Assembly: GCA_964529265.1 (NCBI GenBank)
Contig: CAZGVW010000224.1
Location: forward strand, 1 to 27,324
DNA length: 27,324 nucleotides
Direction: 5' to 3'
Source of the DNA: CAZGVW01 sp964529265
GTDB lineage: Bacteria; Planctomycetota; Phycisphaerae; Phycisphaerales; UBA1924
This document shows, in pieces, positions 13,866 to 19,671 of this stretch (its first letter is position 1; each line of letters opens with the position of its first letter). The position numbers were made by a program, and so were the translations under genes. The notes beneath the pieces are model-generated. The model did no database searches and was not told the DNA's origin. It saw nothing but the letters and a program-made list of their open reading frames with translations.

Positions 13866-14684
13866 TTACAGCACGTGGTTGCGCAGCACCGGCTGACCCG
13901 GCTCGCCCGAAGGCTTCGGCGCCAGGATGGCCAGACGCACGTCCTTCCCGAGCGGGCAATCGGTCAGCTCGCGGCGCATGAGTTCGCCCTTGCTCGAGAA
14001 GTGGGCCAGCACCGCCTGCACCTGGTCGTTCTCGTCCACGATCGCCAGCCGGAACTCGCCCTCGACCTCTGGCAGGCCCTTGCACGCCATCACACCCGTC
14101 TTGTCATCCGGGTTGATGACGACCCAAGCGCCGGCCCGCTCTCCGCCCGTGTTCGCCATCTCGAAGCGGTGAAGAACCGCCTCGCCATCGAACAGCAGGT
14201 TCACGAACTTCGGCCCGAGGGCGCTCTGGAGCTCCTCGGCCATCTTGCCGTCGAGATACGCCGTCAGCGTCTTCTGGTAGTCGGAGTGAACGTTGTAACC
14301 CACGCTGAGCAGCACGACCGTGGCGGTCGCAAAGCCGATGCACGCGGCCCGCCAGATCGGCGACACCCGCGACCGCACCGACCAGTGCGCCGGAACGATC
14401 TTCGCGATCACCTCGCGCTCGGCCACGCCCGACACAGCCGCGATGGCGTCCCGCACCGCGGCCAGCACGCGATCGCGCAGGCCCACCGCGGGCTCGACAT
14501 CGGGCAGCAGATCGTCAACCGACGTCAACCGATGCTGCTCGCGGCGCAACTGCGCCTGCAGGGCGGGAGGCGCCGCTCGGAACGCCTCCTCAAACGCGAC
14601 GCGCTCCTCCGCGTCGAGCAGCCCGAGGGCGTCCAGCGACGCCATCTCAAACAGGTTGCTCGTCTTCAACTCTGGCGGGTTCAT
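13866..14684 (-). CDS. Membrane anti-sigma factor (RskA-like, no zinc motif)
   Basis: 272 residues. The N-terminal ~60 residues (LFEMASLDALGLLDAEERVAFEEAF) match the helical anti-sigma domain that clamps ECF sigma factors. The HxxxCxxC zinc motif of the other common type is absent. One transmembrane helix (~112-131, WRAACIGFATATVVLLSVGY) is followed by a periplasmic domain of ~140 residues, which would be the sensor. Its ATG overlaps the sigma stop as ATGA, the usual coupling of such pairs. A terminator follows. Release of the sigma factor is probably by regulated proteolysis, inferred from the family. The signal is unknown. Confidence 0.82.
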   Translation of the reverse strand: MNPPELKTSNLFEMASLDALGLLDAEERVAFEEAFRAAPPALQAQLRREQHRLTSVDDLLPDVEPAVGLRDRVLAAVRDAIAAVSGVAEREVIAKIVPAHWSVRSRVSPIWRAACIGFATATVVLLSVGYNVHSDYQKTLTAYLDGKMAEELQSALGPKFVNLLFDGEAVLHRFEMANTGGERAGAWVVINPDDKTGVMACKGLPEVEGEFRLAIVDENDQVQAVLAHFSSKGELMRRELTDCPLGKDVRLAILAPKPSGEPGQPVLRNHVL

Positions 14685-15253
14685 GCGACGGACTCCTCGG
14701 AAATCGGCCTCTCCCGCAGCCTCACCAGCGCCCTGCTGAGTGTGCTCTTGATGGTGCCCACCGGCCTGTTCAACTCCAGGCCGATCTGACGCAGGGTCTG
14801 CCCCCTCATGTAAACGCGGATCAGCACGATCCGTTGCAGTTCCGGCAGACCTTCGATTCGTTTCAGGAGCGCCTGGACCCGCTCCTTCTCCTCGACTGTT
14901 TGTTCGGGGCCCGGGACGTCCAGTTCCGGGGCCCAGCCCTCTTCAAGCGGCGCATTTGCCGTTATTCGGACTCTTGCTCGCCTCAGGCGGTCCACCAAGT
15001 ACCGCCTCGTGATCAACACGACCCAGGTCGAAAGAGCGGCTCGGGACGGGTCGTAGCGCCCCGCGCTCCTCCAGAGACGCACAAAGACCTCCTGAACGGC
15101 GTCTTCGGCGTCCCCTTTCTTCGGGATCATCTGGTGCGCCATCCGGAACACCAGCGACCCGAAGCGGTCATACAGCTCCGCCACGGCGCCTTCGTCATGG
15201 GAGGCGACACGTTGCATCAGTTCGAAGTCAGGATCGCGGCGTGATTCGCTCAC
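14681..15253 (-). CDS. ECF RNA polymerase sigma factor
   Basis: 190 residues with only regions 2 and 4, the layout of group 4 (ECF) sigma factors. Region 2 contains AVAELYDRFGSLVFRMAHQM, DAEDAVQEVFVRLWRS and STWVVLITRRYLVDRLRR, which includes the -10-recognising helix. Region 4 contains LPELQRIVLIRVYMRGQTLRQIG and RPVGTIKSTLSRALVRLR, the -35-recognising helix-turn-helix. The start is GTG 15253 with AGGAG three bases upstream, rather close. It is coupled to its anti-sigma factor by ATGA and resembles the SigK/RpoE-like groups. Autoregulation is likely: a GGGAACC sequence lies 85 bases upstream on the same strand. Confidence 0.92.
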   Translation of the reverse strand: MSESRRDPDFELMQRVASHDEGAVAELYDRFGSLVFRMAHQMIPKKGDAEDAVQEVFVRLWRSAGRYDPSRAALSTWVVLITRRYLVDRLRRARVRITANAPLEEGWAPELDVPGPEQTVEEKERVQALLKRIEGLPELQRIVLIRVYMRGQTLRQIGLELNRPVGTIKSTLSRALVRLRERPISEESVA

Positions 15254-15320
15254 GAGCTCCTGGGAACCCTTTCCGGCTTTCCCCCGTGTCAGGGCGGAAG
15301 ATACGGGACGATCACCCGTG

Positions 15321-15344
15321 GACTGCCCCCAGAGTCAGGTTCCC
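15321..15344 (-). promoter_or_regulatory. Possible ECF-type promoter upstream of the sigma gene
   Basis: On the minus strand GGGAACC (15344-15338) is followed after 14 bases by GTC (15323-15321). The GGAAC / GTC pair with ~15-16-base spacing is typical of ECF-recognised promoters. A TATCTT at 15303-15298 is an alternative housekeeping -10. One of the two probably drives the operon. Confidence 0.3.
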
Positions 15345-15468
15345 GATATTCTACGTCGAAACCGGCCTCCCTGATCCAGATTTTCTCCTTTCCGGCGCCT
15401 CTCGGTCCTCGGCCGGCATCCAACCCGTTGGACGCCCCACCGCCCCGGTCGGAGACCCGGGGAGTATA

Positions 15469-15498
15469 TTCGGTTTCTGTTCGGTTTTCAAGCCGAAC
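15469..15498 (+). repeat. Two TTCGGTTT direct repeats 11 bases apart plus an inverted half-site
   Basis: TTCGGTTT occurs at 15469-15476 and 15480-15487, a start-to-start spacing of 11, about one helical turn. CCGAA at 15493-15497 is the inverse of the core, and GTTCGG/CCGAAC (15479-15484, 15493-15498) can form a small hairpin. The cluster ends just before the -35-like TTGCTT, where an activator or repressor would sit. Confidence 0.45.
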
Positions 15499-15499
15499 C

Positions 15500-15529
15500 T
15501 TGCTTTTTTCCGCCAGGACCTGCTAGACT
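15500..15529 (+). promoter_or_regulatory. Candidate promoter of the pseudopilin gene
   Basis: TTGCTT (15500-15505), an 18-base spacer, then TGC-TAGACT with an extended -10 TG (15521-15529). Transcription would begin near 15536. AGGAGGG at 15557-15563 then serves ATG 15567 with a short 3-4-base spacer. Confidence 0.45.
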
Positions 15530-15566
15530 CACGCGATCTGATCGGAGACCCCGACCAGGAGGGTGA

Positions 15567-16442
15567 ATGTTGACGCGCCTCGACCGCGCATCTACGACCC
15601 CGGGAGGTCACCGCTCGCACTGCGGCCGAGGCATCGCTGCCTCTTCGCACGCCGCGGGATTTACCCTTCTCGATCTGCTCGTCTCGATCTCCGTCATCGC
15701 CGTGCTCATCTCGATCATGACTCCCGCGCTGGCGGGGGTCACTGAGGCGGCCCGGCGCGTGCGGTGCGCATCCAATCTTCGGCAGATCGGTCTCGGTCTC
15801 TTCATGTACGCCGAGCATCACGATGGGATGCTGCCGGCGTCCGTTTTTTCTCGCCCGGAGAACGCGCGACGCGCTCTCGAGCCCAGCAGCATGATGCTGT
15901 TGCACGTCGGGGAGAACGATCCCAACAACTGGGACGGCTTGGGTCTGCTCGTGGACGATGAGTTCATCTCAGCCACTTCGGTCTTTTATTGCCCCAGCCA
16001 CACCGGCAACCACGCCGAGGAAGCCTACGAGGGCGATTGGACGTCACTCGGCGCACAAATCGTCGGAAACTACCACTATCGCCCGTCCACCCGCACCGAT
16101 GGCATCGCCCTCGAAGCCCTCGCGAAGAACGCCCTCCTCGCGACCGATGGCCTCCGAACGCTTCCCGATTACAACCACCGCGTCGGCCTGAACGGCCTTC
16201 AGACTGATGGCAGCGTCACCTGGCGCGACGATTCCGATCGTTACATCGCGCGAAACCTCCCACTGAACGATTCCGGCCGGCACTCCGGCGGCGGCATCCG
16301 CGGCCTCTGGTACACGCTCGACACCGGCGAGCGGCGCCCCGAGGGCGGCCATGAGGACGGGCCCTTCGACGGCGACCTCCGCCTCGGCGCCCGCCAGCCC
16401 AGCGAGCCCACCATCTCCGTGGACGCGTTCGGCAACTTCTGA
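15567..16442 (+). CDS. Type II secretion-type pseudopilin (prepilin N-methylation motif)
   Basis: 291 residues. A long leader of 31 residues ends in Gly31, then FTLLDLLVSISVIAVLISIMTPALAGV, the membrane helix of type IV pilin-like proteins that prepilin peptidase cleaves after the glycine. The usual Glu at mature position 5 is replaced by Asp36. RRVRCASNLRQIGLGLFMYAEHHDGMLP is the block typical of planctomycete pseudopilins of the DUF1559-like group. The remaining C-terminal domain (residues ~100-291) is exposed. The start is supported by AGGAGGG just upstream. The gene is alone, with no secretion machinery adjacent, and divergent from the sigma/anti-sigma pair. Confidence 0.88.
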   Translation: MLTRLDRASTTPGGHRSHCGRGIAASSHAAGFTLLDLLVSISVIAVLISIMTPALAGVTEAARRVRCASNLRQIGLGLFMYAEHHDGMLPASVFSRPENARRALEPSSMMLLHVGENDPNNWDGLGLLVDDEFISATSVFYCPSHTGNHAEEAYEGDWTSLGAQIVGNYHYRPSTRTDGIALEALAKNALLATDGLRTLPDYNHRVGLNGLQTDGSVTWRDDSDRYIARNLPLNDSGRHSGGGIRGLWYTLDTGERRPEGGHEDGPFDGDLRLGARQPSEPTISVDAFGNF

Positions 16443-16575
16443 GATCAGTCGAACACCCTCCCCACTCCATGCGGAGCATGTGCGCGGATTTCTCGCGCGC
16501 GTGGGGCGGGGGCTCCACGTCCGCCCGCACCGGGCGATCCACCGCTCGCGCCTCGAATCACCCGGGGTTCATCGC

Positions 16576-16581
16576 TATTCT
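16576..16581 (+). promoter_or_regulatory. Candidate -10 element (TATTCT) for the cyclophilin gene
   Basis: CTATTCT lies about 70 bases before ATG 16649. TCGAAT, 17 bases upstream, is only a weak -35. The 206-base spacer between the pseudopilin and this gene otherwise shows nothing recognisable. Confidence 0.3.
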
Positions 16582-16648
16582 CATCCCCCCGGAGAGGTCT
16601 TTTTCTGCGCGTCGCGATGCTGGAACAGCCCCGACAGGAGTCACACCC

Positions 16649-17746
16649 ATGCTTCGGTCTCCCGCCACGTCCCTGAACCGCCTGCTCGGCGCCGCCGCCC
16701 TGTTCCTCGCGCTCGCCGCCCCGGCGCTGGCCCAGCTCACGCCGGATCGCCTCTACTACGGCGCCGCGCGCCCCGTCCCCATGACCATCCAGGTCCCCGC
16801 GGGCTCGACCGGCGCCGTCGAAGTCGCGCTCCTTCGCCCCGTCACCGCCGAACTCGTCGAGAAAGCCGCGGCTCAGCCGGGCGCCGTCGATTTCGCCCGC
16901 CTGTTCCCGAATCTCTGGGCCACCGGCCTGAAGGAAGTCCTCTACGCCCAACTCATGGTCGGCGGCGAGAAGGTCGGCGCCGCCGTCGTGCTTCAGCCCA
17001 TGTTCACGCCCCTGATCGCCGTCGATCAGGCCGTGAGGCAGGCCGTCATCGATGCGTTCCGCGCCGGTGAAAGACTCCGTCTCGAGAACCTCCTCGATCC
17101 GCGCTCGCGCACTCGCGCCCAAGCCGCGGGCTTCGTCACCTTCCCCCCACCCTCCGGCGACGAAATCCAGAACTCCGGCATGCGCGCCTACATCGATGAG
17201 CATGTGCTCCTCGAAACCGAACTGGGCAACATCGAGATCGCGCTCCGCCCCGACGTCGCGCCCAACACGGCGTTCAACTTCCTCCACCTCGTCAAGGGCG
17301 GCTTCTACACCGACACCGTCGTTCACCGCATCGTCGGGCGCCAGACTCCGGACGGCCACCCCTTCGTCTTCCAGTTCGGCGACCCACTCGGAACCGGCCG
17401 CGGCGGCCCGGGGTACAAAGTCGATCTCGAGCCCAGCCCGCTCCCGCACGATTTCGGCGTCGTCTCCATGGCCCGCGCCTCCGAGCCCGATTCCGCCGGA
17501 TCGCAGGTCTTCGTGTGCCTCAGCCGCGAGGGCACGAAACTCCTCGATGGCCAATACGCATCCTTCGGCCAGATCGTCGGCGATGCGCAGGCCCTCGTGC
17601 GCGTCGAATCCGTCCCCATGGTCGAGAACAGCGATCGCCCGCGGAACCCGCCGCACATCTCCACCGCGAAGGCCATCCCTGCGCCGCCCTACGGCGAAGG
17701 CCCTCTCCCGGCGACGCGCCCCGCGCCGGCGGGCTCAGATCGCTGA
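16649..17746 (+). CDS. Secreted cyclophilin-type peptidyl-prolyl isomerase
   Basis: 365 residues. A signal peptide (NRLLGAAALFLALAAPALA) is cleaved after residue 28, so it acts in the periplasm or outside, where cyclophilins catalyse proline cis-trans isomerisation in folding proteins. Residues ~30-180 form an N-terminal domain I do not recognise. The cyclophilin domain (~185-335) carries TELGNIEIALRPDVAPNTAFNF, a VVHR arginine, FVFQFGDP, GRGGPGY and DSAGSQVFVCLS. About six extra residues (RQTPDGHP) sit between the HR and the FxxQ element. ATG 16649 is chosen over upstream starts for its GGAG and the signal peptide. A Pro-rich tail ends 4 bases from the convergent tsaB stop. Confidence 0.88.
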   Translation: MLRSPATSLNRLLGAAALFLALAAPALAQLTPDRLYYGAARPVPMTIQVPAGSTGAVEVALLRPVTAELVEKAAAQPGAVDFARLFPNLWATGLKEVLYAQLMVGGEKVGAAVVLQPMFTPLIAVDQAVRQAVIDAFRAGERLRLENLLDPRSRTRAQAAGFVTFPPPSGDEIQNSGMRAYIDEHVLLETELGNIEIALRPDVAPNTAFNFLHLVKGGFYTDTVVHRIVGRQTPDGHPFVFQFGDPLGTGRGGPGYKVDLEPSPLPHDFGVVSMARASEPDSAGSQVFVCLSREGTKLLDGQYASFGQIVGDAQALVRVESVPMVENSDRPRNPPHISTAKAIPAPPYGEGPLPATRPAPAGSDR

Positions 17747-17750
17747 GGCT

Positions 17751-18539
17751 TCACACCGGGTCGCGCCCGCGCTCCTCCTGCGCCCGCAGATCGCGCCACT
17801 TGCGCACCGCCTCCGGCTCGCGCGGATAGATCGGCGCCAGATTGATCGGCGCGACCGGCGCAATCCCCGCGCTCGCCTCGAGGCAATGCAGCGCGCTCAG
17901 CCGCGGCGGCGCCACCTCAACTCCCGCGCCACCCGCCCACGCGCGCATCGGCGCCGGCAGATGATCATCAGCGACGATCGTCGCCAGCGGCGCAGCCGCG
18001 TGCGCCGCCGCGAGTTCCATCGCCGTCATCACCGCGCTTCCCCGCGCCCGCGCGCCGCCCGAGCCATCCACGTCATACATCGCAACCCACGCCGAATCGC
18101 GCTTCCCGCACAGCGCCACCGCCACGCGCCCTGCCCCACCCATCCGGTGCGGCCACAGCGCCACCAGCGCGCTCGGCACAGGGATGACCTCCGCCCCGGT
18201 CGCCTCCCCGAGCATGATCGCCGTCACCACCGCGATGCGCACACCGGTGAACCCCCCCGGACCGATCGACACCGCGATCCGCTGCACGTCCACGGGCCGA
18301 ACACCCCGTAACCTGATCATCTCATCGATCGCCGGCATGAGCGCATCGTCGTGTCGCCCGTGCGGCGCCAGCCGCCGCACCTCGACCTCCCGCACCTGAT
18401 CGGACCCTGCCCCGCCCCCGCCCCGGCCCCCGGAAGCGGCCACCACCCCCAGCGCCACGGACCCCACACCCCCCTCCGACGCCGCGGGGTTGCTCGTCTC
18501 GATCGCCAGCGTGAGGATGTCTCCGGCAGTCCGTGGCAT
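17751..18539 (-). CDS. tsaB: TsaB, scaffold subunit of the t6A tRNA-modification complex
   Basis: 262 residues of the ASKHA fold. ILTLAIETS at the N terminus is followed by a Gly-rich loop (ASGGRGGGGAGS) longer than usual. His63 in PHGRHDDALMPAI and SIGPGGFTGVRIAV (residues 91-104) are the recognisable TsaB motifs. TsaB pairs with TsaD and TsaE to transfer the threonylcarbamoyl group to A37 of ANN-decoding tRNAs. Like other TsaB proteins it is expected to be non-catalytic. None of its partner genes is in the window. The ATG lacks a Shine-Dalgarno; TAGACT lies 8 bases before it. Confidence 0.88.
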   Translation of the reverse strand: MPRTAGDILTLAIETSNPAASEGGVGSVALGVVAASGGRGGGGAGSDQVREVEVRRLAPHGRHDDALMPAIDEMIRLRGVRPVDVQRIAVSIGPGGFTGVRIAVVTAIMLGEATGAEVIPVPSALVALWPHRMGGAGRVAVALCGKRDSAWVAMYDVDGSGGARARGSAVMTAMELAAAHAAAPLATIVADDHLPAPMRAWAGGAGVEVAPPRLSALHCLEASAGIAPVAPINLAPIYPREPEAVRKWRDLRAQEERGRDPV

Positions 18540-18547
18540 TGGCGGCC

Positions 18548-18553
18548 AGTCTA
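18548..18553 (-). promoter_or_regulatory. Candidate -10 element for a leaderless tsaB transcript
   Basis: TAGACT on the minus strand ends 8 bases before ATG 18539 and no ribosome-binding site intervenes. Confidence 0.38.
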
Positions 18554-18708
18554 CGGCCCCCGGCGCCCGCGATTACCGGAGCGAAACCGCCGCGGGTCGC
18601 CGGCGGTAAACTCCGGCCCCGCAGGTGGTTGACGCCTGTGACGATCCGGCGCGCCCCCGGTCCGCCGCGGAATCCGGCCGCCGTGTCCCCGCGGGGGGAT
18701 GTCGCCGA

Positions 18709-18714
18709 TAGTCT
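18709..18714 (+). promoter_or_regulatory. Candidate -10 element (TAGTCT)
   Basis: Lies about 70 bases before ATG 18787, leaving a leader with AGAGGA close to the start codon. No clear -35. The 247-base spacer (18540-18786) shows no other signal I recognise. Confidence 0.28.
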
Positions 18715-18786
18715 GAGTACACACCTTCCCCGGGCCGCCGAGTCGCGCCCAGGGGTCAATCCGGGATCGAGAAAGAGGAATCCGGC

Positions 18787-19656
18787 ATGAACCTGACGAC
18801 GAGAGAGATCCGGCGTTTTCTTGGCGTGCTCGCCGCAACGGTCGCGGCTTTCGGCGCCCCAGTCGCCTCCGCCCAGGAGAACGCGGACCCCACCGGCAAG
18901 AAGCCCACCGCCCTCGAGATCGTGGCCCGCCACGTCGAGGCGATCGGCGGCGAGACGGCGCTGCGCTCGCACACCTCCCTCCATCGCAAGGGCACGTTCG
19001 AGAACATCCAGCAGGGCCAGGTCTGGGGCGTTGAACTCTTCACGAAGGCGCCGGACCTGCAACTGATGGTCATCGATTTCCCGGATCGTCAGCGTCTGGG
19101 CGGCTATGACGGCGAGAAACGCTGGGCGAACGATCCGCTCGTCGGACCGCAGGTCTTCCCCGGCCCGCCTGACGTGGACGCGGCGCCCAACTTCGATTTC
19201 CACCGCGACCTCAACTACCCGAAGCACTACGAGGTCATGGACTACGTCGGCAAGGCCACGTTCGAGGGCACGGAGTGCGAGAAGATCCGCCTCGTGAGCG
19301 AGACCGGCCGCGAGATGTACGAGTACTACGACGCGAAGAGCGGCCTGCGACTTGCGCAGGAAGCCACCGTCGTCGGCACGCGCGTCAACACGACGATCTC
19401 CGAAGTCTTCGCGGACTACACCGATTTCGGCGGCGTCAAGATCCCCCTCACCACGCACACCCGCCGCGCCCGCAACGATGGCGAGCCGATCCGCACGCAA
19501 ACGCTGCGTTTCGAGACCGTCGAGTGGGACAAGGTGGATGACGCCCGGTTCATCCCGCCGCCCGATGTGCAGACCGCCGCGGAAGGCGTGATGGACGAGG
19601 GTGTAGCCCCCGAAGGCGAAGACGCCAACGACGACGGCGAACCCTCGAACAACTGA
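18787..19656 (+). CDS. Secreted LolA/LolB-fold-like protein
   Basis: 289 residues. A signal peptide (RRFLGVLAATVAAFGAPVASA) is probably cleaved after residue 29. The mature part begins with a helix (ALEIVARHVEAIGGETALRSHTS) and then strands: LHRKGTF, ELFTKAPDLQLMVIDFP and GGYDGEKRWANDP. This is the pattern of lipoprotein-sorting-like proteins that use a hydrophobic beta cup. The motif GGxxALR followed by a KAP strand and GYDGxxxW recurs in secreted proteins of acidobacteria and planctomycetes. An acidic tail (EGEDANDDGEPSNN) ends it. The likely role is binding lipid or lipoprotein in the periplasm, which is inference from the fold only. Preceded by AGAGGA. Confidence 0.7.
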   Translation: MNLTTREIRRFLGVLAATVAAFGAPVASAQENADPTGKKPTALEIVARHVEAIGGETALRSHTSLHRKGTFENIQQGQVWGVELFTKAPDLQLMVIDFPDRQRLGGYDGEKRWANDPLVGPQVFPGPPDVDAAPNFDFHRDLNYPKHYEVMDYVGKATFEGTECEKIRLVSETGREMYEYYDAKSGLRLAQEATVVGTRVNTTISEVFADYTDFGGVKIPLTTHTRRARNDGEPIRTQTLRFETVEWDKVDDARFIPPPDVQTAAEGVMDEGVAPEGEDANDDGEPSNN

Positions 19657-19671
19657 TTTCGCCCGTGACGG

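Larger units (their letters stand above)
15254..15566. other. Divergent spacer between sigma factor and pseudopilin (313 bases)
   Basis: The longest gene-free stretch of the window and visibly less GC-rich than its surroundings. It holds the possible ECF-type promoter on the minus strand, a pair of 8-base direct repeats with an inverted partner (15469-15497), and a housekeeping-type promoter for the pseudopilin. I saw no RNA gene or small ORF. Confidence 0.6.

Noticed and set aside
15479..15509. Hairpin GTTCGG/CCGAAC followed by a T-run as an intrinsic terminator
   Set aside because: Only a 6-bp stem, the T-run begins 5 bases later, and no plus-strand gene lies upstream to terminate. Better explained as repeat half-sites next to a promoter.
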